Positions 9,084 to 16,884 of a stretch of 58,399 nucleotides of DNA are shown piece after piece. Position numbers and translations under genes: made by a program. The DNA lies in contig JAITMJ010000037.1 of the NCBI GenBank assembly GCA_031277475.1, forward strand, positions 1 through 58,399, in the 5' to 3' direction. Within the stretch, counting starts at the first letter, position 1. The number at the start of each line of letters is the position of its first letter. This stretch comes from Flavobacteriaceae bacterium. Its GTDB lineage: Bacteria; Bacteroidota; Bacteroidia; Flavobacteriales; Weeksellaceae. Below the pieces are notes generated by a model. That model made no database searches, had not been told where the DNA came from, and saw nothing but the letters and a program-made list of their open reading frames with translations.

Positions 9084-10055
9084 ATGAAAAAATATATTGC
9101 AATAATAGCCCTGATTTTCACAACTATAAGTTGTATGACGGAAGTGGAAAAAGCCAAAAGAAGTGCCGACAAAGATTTTATATTAAAAGTAGCCGACAAA
9201 AAATACGAGAAAAAAAAGTGGAATGATGCTTTGGCTTTGTATGAAAGACTTGACAAATTAGTTGCCGGAACAGATGATGCTCCACACGTGGTTTTCAATT
9301 CTGCTTACGCCAATTATTACAGTAAAAGTTACAAATTGGCAGGTCATCAGTTCAAACAATTTTCAATCAATTTCCCAAGCGATCCGCGAAAAGAAGAAGC
9401 GGCGTATATGTCTGCGCTTTGCTATTACAAAGACTCCTATGATTATAATTTAGACCAAAGCAGTACAGATTTGGCAATCAATGAATTACAAAGTTTTTTG
9501 GATAATTATCCCGATTCCGAAAGGTCTAAAAACATCAACGAATTGATTGACGAACTTTCCTACAAATTAGAATTTAAGGCTTATGAAAACGCCAGACAAT
9601 ACTATAAAATGGCGAATTATAAATCTGCAAGCATCGCTTTTGAAAATGTTTTGGACGATTTTCCGAGCACGAAACTCCGTCCGAAAATTTATGATTTCAT
9701 CCTAAAATCCAGATACGAACTCGCGCTAAATTCTGTTTTCGATTTGAAAAGAGAACGTATTGATGAGGCACTTTCTTTCACGCGGCAAGTGGAACGCGAA
9801 CTTCCGGATTCCGAATATTCCAAAACGGCGGCAGATCTTCGCGACAAACTCGTGAAAGAAAAAGAAAATTTTGCCAAAGCAGAAGCCGAAATGGAAATCC
9901 GAAAAGCCGAACTTTTGAAAAAACAACGAGCATTGGAAGCCGATGAACAGAATCGTTTGGAAAGAGATGTCTTGAAAAATTCGCAAAAAGCGAGAAGAGA
10001 CAGTGCCGCTACAAGTACGCCGCCGCCAACCATTAATTTTAATATTCGAAAATAA
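9084..10055 (+). CDS. bamD: Outer membrane protein assembly factor BamD
   Basis: Lipoprotein subunit of the BAM complex, which inserts beta-barrel proteins into the outer membrane; it sits at the periplasmic face. 323 aa. A lipoprotein signal peptide (KKYIAIIALIFTTISC, lipobox Cys17) is followed by TPR-like repeats: KKWNDALALYERL, PRKEEAAYMSALCYYK, ANYKSASIAFENVLDDFPST. The C-terminal ~60 residues are a charged coiled coil (KEKENFAKAEAEMEIRKAE) typical of Bacteroidota BamD. The start at 9084 gives a correct lipoprotein signal and follows a -7 promoter box. It precedes the omega gene, which has its own -7-like element. Confidence 0.92.
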   Translation: MKKYIAIIALIFTTISCMTEVEKAKRSADKDFILKVADKKYEKKKWNDALALYERLDKLVAGTDDAPHVVFNSAYANYYSKSYKLAGHQFKQFSINFPSDPRKEEAAYMSALCYYKDSYDYNLDQSSTDLAINELQSFLDNYPDSERSKNINELIDELSYKLEFKAYENARQYYKMANYKSASIAFENVLDDFPSTKLRPKIYDFILKSRYELALNSVFDLKRERIDEALSFTRQVERELPDSEYSKTAADLRDKLVKEKENFAKAEAEMEIRKAELLKKQRALEADEQNRLERDVLKNSQKARRDSAATSTPPPTINFNIRK

Positions 10056-10059
10056 AACG

Positions 10060-10067
10060 TAAATTTG
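10060..10067 (+). promoter_or_regulatory. Promoter -7 element of the omega-subunit gene
   Basis: TAAATTTG overlaps the bamD 3' end region and lies 27 nt before the ATG at 10095, matching TAnnTTTG. Confidence 0.5.
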
Positions 10068-10094
10068 CCCCCTCAAAAAAATACTTTACCCGAA

Positions 10095-10418
10095 ATGGAT
10101 TTGAAAGATACAAAAGCAGAATTGACGACCATCACCTACGACCGCGATAAAATCGAGGAAAATGTGGGTTCAATCTACGAAGCAATCGTGATTATGGGAA
10201 AAAGAGCCGAACAAATCAACGCGGAAATTCGCAGCGAACTTCATAATAAATTAGACGAATTTGCGGTTCACAACACCACTTTGGAAGAAGTTTTTGAAAA
10301 CCGCGAGCAAATCGAAATTTCCAAACACTATGAAAGCCTCGCTAAACCAACATCCATCGCCATTGAAGAATGGTTGAACAACGATATCTATTTCAGAAAA
10401 GTGGAGGAAACGAATTAA
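10095..10418 (+). CDS. rpoZ: DNA-directed RNA polymerase subunit omega, Bacteroidota type
   Basis: 107-aa omega subunit, which helps assemble and stabilise RNA polymerase by clamping beta-prime. It has the family core: an N-terminal acidic segment, then NVGSIYEAIVIMGKRAEQIN (the conserved helix around residues 25-45), followed by a helical tail. Bacteroidota members are more divergent than E. coli RpoZ, and this one conforms to that type. The start is ATG 10095 (DLKDTKAEL); an upstream alternative at 10065 would overlap the promoter box. It is a short gap from bamD, a known flavobacterial gene order. Its 3' end overlaps the convergent GH3 gene by 4 nt. Confidence 0.85.
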   Translation: MDLKDTKAELTTITYDRDKIEENVGSIYEAIVIMGKRAEQINAEIRSELHNKLDEFAVHNTTLEEVFENREQIEISKHYESLAKPTSIAIEEWLNNDIYFRKVEETN

Positions 10419-12124
10419 TTTTTCTTTGGATTTTTTTTACTTTCACCTGATTCCTCACAAATTCCCATTCCGTATTTCAAATTTTCGTTCACCAAAACAG
10501 GCAGTTTTCCGCAGATTTTGGTTTTTCCGAGAAACGCATCAGCCGTTGAAATCATAGAATCTTCATTGTTTTCGTAGGCGATTAAAACGGTGGAGGTTTT
10601 GGAAATATCTACATCTTTCAATGCGTATGGACTGCCGAAAACCGCGAGAATCACATTTTGATTTTTATTCAAATTTTCTAAAATTTTCTTGCTTTTTTCG
10701 GAAATTTTGTAAGGTTGATACGCGGTGGAATTATCTTTGTGAAAACCGACAATCACTTTGGAATTGACAGGAATTGTAGAAATTTCTTCGGATTTTTTAA
10801 TGACGACGGCGGTTTCCGAGTTCAACCGATTCAAAAAAACATCGTAAGGTGCTTCTTCCAACGGAACGTAATAAAAAGTTTCATCACGATTTAGCGGAAG
10901 CAATTTTTTTTCGTCTTTTAACAAAGTTAAAGCGTTGGAATACAGTTTTTGAACGAGTTTTTTATGAGAATCGTTGTTCAAATCTTCATTGATGTTTTCG
11001 GGATTTCGCGGAACATATCGGCTTAAACCGAGAAAATATTTCGTGAGTAGAATTTTTTTCACGCTCTCCTCTACCCTACTTTGCGGAATTTCACCGGTGT
11101 CAATCGCTTTTTGAATTAATTTTTTTCCGCTCGCCACATCCTGTGAAAACAGCATAATATCGTTTCCCGCTTTGAACGCCAGCGCATCCAATTCTCCCGC
11201 GTTGTATTTTTTGGAAACCGCTCCCATATTCAGCGCGTCTGTGATGATTAAACCTTTGAAATTCAATTTGTTTTTAAGCAAATCGGTGATGATATTTTTT
11301 GAAACGGAAGCCGGAATTTTTTCTCCGTTTTCCAAAGCCGGAACATAAAGATGAGCAATCATCACGCCGCCGATTCCTTTATTCATCAGTGTTTTAAAAG
11401 GCGCAAGTTCTACGGAATCCAATCTTTTTAAATCATGCGAAACCACCGGCAAATCCAAATGAGAATCGGTATTCGTATCGCCGTGTCCGGGAAAATGTTT
11501 TATCGAAGCGAGTATTCCCGAATCTTGCAAACCGCCCGAATATGCTGAAGCAGAACGAATTACGTTTTCCACATCCGAGCCGAAACTTCGGTTTCCGATA
11601 ATCGGATTTTTGGGATTGGTGTTCACATCAACCACAGGTGCAAAATCCCAATTTATGCCCATTCTTTTGCAATCTTCCGCAATTTTTTGAGCCATTTCGT
11701 AAATCAGATTTTTATCCCGAATCGCTCCCAAAGTAATCGCCCACGGAAATTTGTGCGCCGTTGCAATTCTCTGAAAAACACCCCATTCCGCGTCCATTCC
11801 TATCATCAGCGGAACTTTGGATTTTTTTTGAAATTCGTTTACCAAATCAATTTCTCTCGCCGCATCGTCTTGCATTAAAATCAATCCGCCGATGCTCTCT
11901 TTTTCCGCAATATTGCGAACATTATCTATAAAATCTTCGCCTTTATTCGTGTATAAAGCCACGATAAAAAGTTGCCCCAATTTTTCGTCCTGCGAAAGTG
12001 AATTGTAAGTTTCATCCACCCATTTTTCTGCAATTTTAATTTCTTCTTCGGAAATATTTTTGGGTAAATATTGTGCTTTTGTATTGATTATCAATAAAAT
12101 AAAAAAAGTAAAGATGAATTTCAT
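10415..12124 (-). CDS. Glycoside hydrolase family 3 protein (beta-N-acetylglucosaminidase-like)
   Basis: 569-aa exported hydrolase. Signal peptide residues 1-17 (KFIFTFFILLIINTKA). GH3 N-terminal TIM barrel about 35-350 with the NagZ-type catalytic loop KHFPGHGDT (209-217) and the nucleophile Asp296 in IITDALNMGAV; GMDAEWG (109-115) and NRSFG (178-182) line the sugar pocket. The KHFPGHGDT loop identifies the beta-N-acetylhexosaminidase branch, which releases GlcNAc from peptidoglycan turnover products. Residues ~360-545 look like the GH3 C-terminal sandwich domain. The C-terminal serine-hydrolase fusion of many Bacteroidota homologues is absent. Because it carries a signal peptide it would act in the periplasm, unlike cytoplasmic NagZ. 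Confidence 0.88.
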   Translation of the reverse strand: MKFIFTFFILLIINTKAQYLPKNISEEEIKIAEKWVDETYNSLSQDEKLGQLFIVALYTNKGEDFIDNVRNIAEKESIGGLILMQDDAAREIDLVNEFQKKSKVPLMIGMDAEWGVFQRIATAHKFPWAITLGAIRDKNLIYEMAQKIAEDCKRMGINWDFAPVVDVNTNPKNPIIGNRSFGSDVENVIRSASAYSGGLQDSGILASIKHFPGHGDTNTDSHLDLPVVSHDLKRLDSVELAPFKTLMNKGIGGVMIAHLYVPALENGEKIPASVSKNIITDLLKNKLNFKGLIITDALNMGAVSKKYNAGELDALAFKAGNDIMLFSQDVASGKKLIQKAIDTGEIPQSRVEESVKKILLTKYFLGLSRYVPRNPENINEDLNNDSHKKLVQKLYSNALTLLKDEKKLLPLNRDETFYYVPLEEAPYDVFLNRLNSETAVVIKKSEEISTIPVNSKVIVGFHKDNSTAYQPYKISEKSKKILENLNKNQNVILAVFGSPYALKDVDISKTSTVLIAYENNEDSMISTADAFLGKTKICGKLPVLVNENLKYGMGICEESGESKKNPKKN

Positions 12125-12153
12125 TATTTTAAACTTTAAAGATAAAAGACTTT

Positions 12154-12612
12154 TTAAATTTTTTGATTTGCCCCGTGTCCCTCATTTCTCATCTTGAGTC
12201 TATAATAAAACATCGGAATAATCAGCAGTAAAATCAGCGGTTGGATTACAAATCTTCTCATATAAAAAGAAAACAAATGTCCGATTTCAAATTTTGTGGA
12301 AACGCAATACAGATAAATCGGGAAAGTAATGATGAATACAAGGCAAATCATCAAGATTGCTTGCAAAGTCCAAACTCTTCTTTTAAACATAAATTGAATG
12401 ATGATTGCCGAAAAAATTAAATTCAATCCGAAACGAAACAAATGGCTCAAAATCAATTTATTCCATTGAAAATCAGGAAAATGCGTTTGTTGATTGATGC
12501 CTCGAAAATAGTTTAAAAAAGGATCGTAAAAAATTTTATCCTCCAACACTCGCACCCCAATTAATCCGAAAATGGCGAAAATTATGACCAACCAATTAAT
12601 GATTTTTTTCAT
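12154..12612 (-). CDS. Exosortase F system-associated membrane protein
   Basis: 152-aa integral membrane protein with about four transmembrane helices (residues ~5-20, 52-75, 83-105, 125-145). The sequence (RVLEDKIFYDPFLNYF, then the long hydrophobic segments and a basic tail) fits the flavobacterial family always found next to XrtF. Its start overlaps the end of xrtF by 17 nt, so the two are one operon. The family function is unknown; partnership in exosortase processing is inferred from the invariant neighbourhood. Confidence 0.8.
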   Translation of the reverse strand: MKKIINWLVIIFAIFGLIGVRVLEDKIFYDPFLNYFRGINQQTHFPDFQWNKLILSHLFRFGLNLIFSAIIIQFMFKRRVWTLQAILMICLVFIITFPIYLYCVSTKFEIGHLFSFYMRRFVIQPLILLLIIPMFYYRLKMRNEGHGANQKI

Positions 12613-13135
12613 CTTTTCTGTTTTTTAACGCAAAAAATTTAATCCAAATCAACCAGAGCAAAACCACGCTTCCGTAAATTGCTGCCGGAAAAAAATAATT
12701 GTGCGCCGTTTTGGAATATTGCGGATAATCTGTAAATACAATATTCAATCCGGCAATTCGTAACACATTCATAATGTGAAGAATAAACAATCCGACAATC
12801 GCAAAAACAAAAGTTTTTTTTCCTTTGTAAAACGCAAAAATAAAAGCGAGAAAAAGAATAATCACCGAAACAGCATTGCAACCTTCCACCATTCGCGAGC
12901 GATAATCTCCATCCACAAAAATCCAACCGGTTTGATATTCAGGCTGATAGACAATTTTGGAATCGTGTCCCAAAACATTCAAAAGCCAAATTACTTGTTC
13001 CAAAACCCATTTTGAAAGCACATCCAAATCGTCTTTCTGCGTGTTGAGATAAAACTGATAAAGCCCCAAAAAAGCAAGATAAATCAGCATAAAACGCAGA
13101 AGAATGACGAAAATCGGTTTAAAATCTTTGAACAT
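12596..13135 (-). CDS. xrtF: Exosortase family protein XrtF
   Basis: 179-aa polytopic inner-membrane protein of the exosortase/archaeosortase family, cysteine transpeptidases that cut C-terminal sorting signals. The three family residues are present: Cys86 in VEGCNAVSV, Arg126 in MNVLRIAGLN and His145 in TAHNYFFPAAIYG. About five hydrophobic segments surround them. It is first in a two-gene operon with the XrtF-associated protein. The -7 box TATATTTG ends 4 nt before the ATG, suggesting a leaderless message. No protein in the window has an obvious exosortase tail (short motif, one TM helix, Arg cluster), so the substrate is not identifiable here. Confidence 0.88.
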   Translation of the reverse strand: MFKDFKPIFVILLRFMLIYLAFLGLYQFYLNTQKDDLDVLSKWVLEQVIWLLNVLGHDSKIVYQPEYQTGWIFVDGDYRSRMVEGCNAVSVIILFLAFIFAFYKGKKTFVFAIVGLFILHIMNVLRIAGLNIVFTDYPQYSKTAHNYFFPAAIYGSVVLLWLIWIKFFALKNRKDEKNH

Positions 13136-13139
13136 TTCA

Positions 13140-13147
13140 CAAATATA
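13140..13147 (-). promoter_or_regulatory. Promoter -7 element of xrtF
   Basis: On the minus strand TATATTTG lies 4 nt from the xrtF ATG at 13135, predicting a transcript that starts at or next to the start codon. A plus-strand TATATTTG lies only 25 bp away at 13173-13180, making a compact divergent promoter region. Confidence 0.6.
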
Positions 13148-13172
13148 GAAAAAATTAAAACACGAAAATCGC

Positions 13173-13201
13173 TATATTTGCGGAGTATGATTCGGGAAAA
13201 A
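13173..13201 (+). promoter_or_regulatory. Displaced promoter with a duplicated gene start
   Basis: TATATTTG (13173-13180) is followed at 13187 by ATGATTCGGGAAAAA, which matches the true start of the phosphotransferase gene at 13854 (ATGATTCGGAAAAAA) in 14 of 15 bases. This frame stops after 14 codons. It looks like the original promoter and first codons of the phosphotransferase gene, now separated from it by ~650 bp of inserted sequence. Confidence 0.55.
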
Positions 13202-13230
13202 CGTATTAAAATTAGCACATTTGATTGTTG

Positions 13231-13449
13231 AATATTTAAGTATAATTTTTTAACGCAAAGTATTTTTTAAAAAGGTTTGAAAATATTTTAAACGCAAAAA
13301 CGTTTCACTCGGCAAATGAGAAAACGCATTAAGAGAACGCAAACCTTTGCTAAATGAAATGTCTTTGCGTTTTCAAAAAATCAAGATAAACATAGAAATC
13401 TTTGCGTTAAAAAGACGGATTAACATTTTTTTAATGCGTTTGGTCTGGG
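13231..13449 (+). repeat. Dispersed structured repeat R1, copy B
   Basis: Full copy, in the same orientation as copies A and C. The AAACGCATTAA arm is at 13322-13332 and TTAATGCGTTT at 13431-13441. It shares AATATTTAAGTATA at its 5' end with copy A. Additional AACGCAAAG / CTTTGCGTT pairs inside the element allow nested stems. It fills most of the gene-free stretch 13136-13513. Confidence 0.8.
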
Positions 13450-13476
13450 GTTTTGTGGGAAATAGAAAATTAATTT

Positions 13477-13484
13477 TATCTTTA
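13477..13484 (+). promoter_or_regulatory. Promoter-like -7 element of the antitoxin gene
   Basis: TATCTTTA, one base off the TAnnTTTG consensus, preceded by TTG at 13453-13455 (21-nt spacer). It is 29 nt upstream of the antitoxin ATG. Confidence 0.5.
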
Positions 13485-13513
13485 CCATCGTAAAAATCAG
13501 AACAGATAAAAAT

Positions 13514-13744
13514 ATGGAAACAACGTTTCATTTTTCATCGGCACAGGAAATTACACCCGAAATTTTGGATGTCATCCGACAAGCGTATCAAAAAAAACCT
13601 GTTTCTATTTATATTCGAGAGGAAGAAGAAACCATACCGGATTGGCAAATCCAAGAAGTAAGACGCAGAGATGCCGAAATGAAAAATGACAGTTTTTATT
13701 TGCTTGATTTTGAAACAGTTATTAATGAATTGGAAAGATATTGA
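13514..13744 (+). CDS. RelB-like addiction-module antitoxin
   Basis: 76-aa acidic protein. The C-terminal half (TIPDWQIQEVRRRDAEM, then LLDFETVINELER) follows the pattern of the putative addiction-module component family: Pro-Trp, a double-Arg helix, a short loop and a terminal helix ending in Leu-x-x-Arg. In complete modules such a protein would bind and neutralise a RelE/ParE RNase or gyrase toxin and repress its own promoter. The downstream toxin is reduced to its last codons (next entry), so this is an orphan antitoxin. It sits between R1 copy B and the phosphotransferase, in a segment that looks inserted. The family call rests on pattern recognition only. Confidence 0.6.
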   Translation: METTFHFSSAQEITPEILDVIRQAYQKKPVSIYIREEEETIPDWQIQEVRRRDAEMKNDSFYLLDFETVINELERY

Positions 13745-13820
13745 CACTGAAAACGAAATCCACATAAAGGCTATTTTTCATACATCGCGAAACCCTAAAA
13801 TTTGGAAACAACGGACATAA
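13725..13820 (+). pseudogene. Truncated RelE/ParE-type toxin remnant
   Basis: A 31-codon frame whose ATG overlaps the 3' end of the antitoxin gene by 20 nt, the usual toxin-antitoxin operon overlap. Its product ends NEIHIKAIFHTSRNPKIWKQR, which resembles the C-terminal strand and tail of RelE/ParE toxins (AxFHxxRNPxxWxxR). The ~65-70 residues expected between the start and this tail are missing, so the toxin core is deleted. It cannot be an active toxin. Confidence 0.5.
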
Positions 13821-13853
13821 AATATCCGCATCCTAAATACCAACAAAATTTTT

Positions 13854-14873
13854 ATGATTCGGAAAAAAGCACAACATTTTTTTGAAAAATTTGCCGGAGA
13901 AAAAGCAACCGATTTCTCAGTTTTGGCTCAAAGCGGCTCGGCGAGAATTAATTTTTTGGCGGCAAATTCAAAGCAAAAATTTATCGTTACCTTCAATGAA
14001 AATCTGTCGGAAAACGAAGCATTTTTCTATTTTTCAAATCTTTTTTCCGATTTAAAATTGAACACACCGAAAATTTTTGAAATTTCCGAAGATCGAAAAA
14101 TCTATGTTCAAGAATTTTTGGGCGAACAAACGCTTTCGGAAATCATTGAAAACGAGGGGTTTTCGGAAAGGGTAAAATCTTTGGTAAAACAATCTTTGGA
14201 AAAACTTTTTTGGCTTCAGCAAAAAACTTCGGGAAAAGTGGATTATTCCAAAACTTTTGAATACGAAACCTACGACGAACTCCCTATTTTTCACGATTTG
14301 AACTATTTTAAATTTCTTTTCGTTGATATTGTCGGTGCCAATTATCACAAATCCTCGTTACTGAAAGAATTTCGGGAATTGACAAAAAAAATAGAAAATA
14401 TTTCACCAAAAGGTTTGATGATGCGCGATTTTCAGGCGAGAAATATTATCGTGAGTTCCGAGAACAAAATTTCATTTATAGATTATCAAGCCGCAATGAA
14501 AGGACCTTTGATGTATGATGTGGTTTCGTTTTTGTATCAGGCAAAAGCAAATTTTTCCGAAGATTTTCGTGGTGAAATGTTGGAATTTTATTACGCGCTG
14601 TGGAATGATGAAACCAAAATTTCCGAATTGAAACTTTCGCTGAAACCGCTGCAACTGATTCGTTATCTGCAAGTTTTGGGCGTTTACGGATTGAGAGGTT
14701 TGGTTCAGAAAAAACCGCATTTCATCAAAAGTATTGACAAAGGTTTGGATAATCTGAAAAATTTTTCTGAAAATTGGGAGGAAATAGAAAATTTTCCCGA
14801 ATTGAAAAAGTTGATTTTCGTCCTCAATTCACCTGAAACAAGGATGAAGATCTTAAATTCTACATCGTCTTAA
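13854..14873 (+). CDS. Aminoglycoside-phosphotransferase-fold kinase, AmgK-like
   Basis: 339-aa cytoplasmic small-molecule kinase. The catalytic loop RDFQARN (191-197) and the metal-binding Asp210 in SFIDYQ are intact; the N-terminal lobe (about 1-90) is divergent, with KFIVTF as the likely nucleotide-lysine strand. Bacteroidota members of this group resemble AmgK, which phosphorylates N-acetylmuramate and N-acetylglucosamine for peptidoglycan recycling, and often lie next to a nucleotidyltransferase such as MurU. No such neighbour is seen here, so the substrate is a guess. No promoter lies immediately upstream: the candidate promoter and first codons appear duplicated ~670 bp upstream at 13173-13201. 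A cell-wall-recycling role would fit the GH3 gene nearby. Confidence 0.72.
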   Translation: MIRKKAQHFFEKFAGEKATDFSVLAQSGSARINFLAANSKQKFIVTFNENLSENEAFFYFSNLFSDLKLNTPKIFEISEDRKIYVQEFLGEQTLSEIIENEGFSERVKSLVKQSLEKLFWLQQKTSGKVDYSKTFEYETYDELPIFHDLNYFKFLFVDIVGANYHKSSLLKEFRELTKKIENISPKGLMMRDFQARNIIVSSENKISFIDYQAAMKGPLMYDVVSFLYQAKANFSEDFRGEMLEFYYALWNDETKISELKLSLKPLQLIRYLQVLGVYGLRGLVQKKPHFIKSIDKGLDNLKNFSENWEEIENFPELKKLIFVLNSPETRMKILNSTSS

Positions 14874-14887
14874 AACCTATCCGTTTT

Positions 14888-15631
14888 TCACGTCAACATT
14901 CCGCCGTCCACGTTCAAAACTTGACCGGTAATGTAGGATGATTTTTCGCTCGCTAAAAATACGCAAGCGTTAGCAACATCTTCGGGAAAACCGCCGCGTT
15001 TCAACGGAATTACATCTCGCCAGCCTTGAACGGTTTTTTCGTCTAAAGCGGCTGTCATTTCCGTTTCTATAAATCCGGGAGCAATCGCATTGCAACGGAT
15101 ATTTCTGGAACCCAATTCCAACGCAACGGATTTTGTGAAACCAATCACTCCGGCTTTGGAAGCGGCGTAATTGGCTTGTCCGGCGTTTCCTTTAATGCCG
15201 ACCACGGAAGTCATATTGATGATGGAACCGGATTTTGCTTTCATCATCGGTTTTATGACGGCTTTCGTAAGATTAAAAACAGAATCCAAATTCACTTTGA
15301 TGACGGTGTCCCAATCTTCTTTCGACATTCTGAGCATCAAATTATCTTTCGTGATTCCGGCGTTGTTCACCAAAATATCTATCGTTCCAAATTCTGCAAG
15401 AACGTCTTCCGTCAATTTCTGGGCAGCGTCATAATCCGAAGCATTCGATTGAAATCCTTTTATTTGTGTAATTTTTGAGAGTTCGTTTTCCAACGTTTTG
15501 GCTTTGTCCACAGACTCGGCGTAAGTGAACGCAATTTTGGCACCTTCTTTTGCAAAAATTTCCGCAATTCCTTTCCCGATTCCTCTGGTTGCTCCTGTAA
15601 TCAATGCGGTTTTTCCTTCTAATAGTTTCAT
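14888..15631 (-). CDS. fabG: 3-oxoacyl-[acyl-carrier-protein] reductase
   Basis: 247-aa NADPH-dependent short-chain dehydrogenase of fatty-acid elongation, reducing 3-oxoacyl-ACP to 3-hydroxyacyl-ACP. Cofactor motif TGATRGIG (12-19), NNAG (89-92), and the catalytic set Asn114, Ser142, Tyr155, Lys159 (YAASK) are all in place. The C-terminal ITGQVLNVDGGM is the FabG signature. Length is standard. This copy, not the two other SDRs in the window, best fits housekeeping FabG. A TATCTTTA -7-like box lies upstream on the minus strand. Convergent with the AmgK-like gene, with a 14-bp gap. Confidence 0.93.
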   Translation of the reverse strand: MKLLEGKTALITGATRGIGKGIAEIFAKEGAKIAFTYAESVDKAKTLENELSKITQIKGFQSNASDYDAAQKLTEDVLAEFGTIDILVNNAGITKDNLMLRMSKEDWDTVIKVNLDSVFNLTKAVIKPMMKAKSGSIINMTSVVGIKGNAGQANYAASKAGVIGFTKSVALELGSRNIRCNAIAPGFIETEMTAALDEKTVQGWRDVIPLKRGGFPEDVANACVFLASEKSSYITGQVLNVDGGMLT

Positions 15632-15790
15632 TTATTTATTTTTTTGATTTGAAAGATAAAGATACATTTTTTTTTAAAAGCCACGAATCAAGAATGAAAT
15701 CAATAATTGTAAGTTTATGATAATCATATTATTTATGGAGGTTTGAAAATCTCCAACGGATAAAATTGAAATTGAATTGGAAGAACAGAC

Positions 15791-15815
15791 AACTTGTCGG
15801 AGTTTCCGACAAGTT
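15791..15815. repeat. Palindromic repeat AACTTGTCGGA-gtt-TCCGACAAGTT
   Basis: Perfect 11-bp inverted repeat with a 3-nt loop, 63 bp upstream of the AraC-family gene. It has the look of a dispersed Bacteroidota palindrome rather than an operator, because the arms are long and the loop minimal and no T tract follows. The flanking gap 15632-15878 has one more weak hairpin (GGAG / CTCC around 15737-15755) and no gene. Confidence 0.6.
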
Positions 15816-15878
15816 CAATACGAAGATAACAACAAAAAAATAAATGTGGTGTTATATAGTTAAAGACCAGCATTAAAA

Positions 15879-16739
15879 ATGATTACGCAATACAATTTTT
15901 TCAGGACAAAATACGGCGAAGAACTGCTCATTGATCTTATTCGTCTCGAAGATTTGAACAAATACATCAAATCGTCTCCCGTACAACGTTTGTCGTATTA
16001 TGATATTACGGTTATTACGGACGGCAACGGAACTTTTACCATTGATGATCATGAACAGGAATTGAAACGGGGCAATATCTTTTTTTCTTCACCGGGGCAA
16101 ATTCGGAAATGGAACACAAACCATACACCAAAAGGTTTTGTTCTGATTTTTGAAGACGAATTTTTGAGTACTTTTTTCAACGATACACAGTTTACAAAAC
16201 ATCTTTCTTGTTTCAATTTACACGACAGTCCGCCTGTTTTGGAATTAACCGCAAGCGAATTTTTGAAATTGATCGAATTATTTCAAAACATCAAAATCGA
16301 AATATTGTCTTTCAAAAAAAATGACAAACATATTCTGCGGGCGTTGCTGTATCAAACGCTGATTTTTCTGAATAGAAAATTTATTGCAGTGCATCCCGAA
16401 TCAAATAAAAATGCAGAAAACAGATATATGCACCGCTTCATTCAATTGGTTGAAACCGACTGTTCTCAAAATAGAAATGTTGATTATTACGCCCAACAAT
16501 TGTATATCACAAGCGGACATTTGAACAGTCTTGTCAAAAAACATTACGGCATCAGCGCTAAGAAATACATTTTGAATAAAATGATTTTAGAAGCAAAACG
16601 ATTGTTGCAATATACTGAAATGAGTATTGACCAAATTGCCAATCGGTTGCATTATGAGAACGCAAACTATTTTGCAAAAACATTCAAACAGCACACCGGT
16701 TTTACTCCATTGAATTTCAGAAAGCAGAAAAATCCCTGA
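15879..16739 (+). CDS. AraC family transcriptional regulator
   Basis: 286-aa cytoplasmic regulator. Residues ~20-150 look like a cupin-type sensor (VITDGNGTFTIDDHEQELKRGNIFFSSPGQIRKW). Residues ~190-285 hold the two helix-turn-helix motifs of AraC/XylS proteins: DYYAQQLYITSGHLNSLVKKHYG and SIDQIANRLHYENANYFAKTFK, ending GFTPLNFRK. It is followed 145 bp downstream by an exported NTF2-like protein on the same strand that has its own -7-like box, a plausible but unproven target. The effector is unknown. Confidence 0.92.
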   Translation: MITQYNFFRTKYGEELLIDLIRLEDLNKYIKSSPVQRLSYYDITVITDGNGTFTIDDHEQELKRGNIFFSSPGQIRKWNTNHTPKGFVLIFEDEFLSTFFNDTQFTKHLSCFNLHDSPPVLELTASEFLKLIELFQNIKIEILSFKKNDKHILRALLYQTLIFLNRKFIAVHPESNKNAENRYMHRFIQLVETDCSQNRNVDYYAQQLYITSGHLNSLVKKHYGISAKKYILNKMILEAKRLLQYTEMSIDQIANRLHYENANYFAKTFKQHTGFTPLNFRKQKNP

Positions 16740-16790
16740 AAAGTATCATTTTTTCCATGATTTTTATTCATAAACTTCTGATACGAAATG

Positions 16791-16798
16791 TAATTTTG
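16791..16798 (+). promoter_or_regulatory. Promoter-like -7 element upstream of the NTF2-like gene
   Basis: TAATTTTG fits TAnnTTTG and is 86 nt upstream of the ATG at 16885, which would give a fairly long leader. Confidence 0.4.
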
Positions 16799-16884
16799 TA
16801 GTATGAAATGAGCCATAAGAATCTTGTATACCAAAAGCAATGATTATTTTGGCGAATTCCATCTGACAATTTAAAAATAAACAG

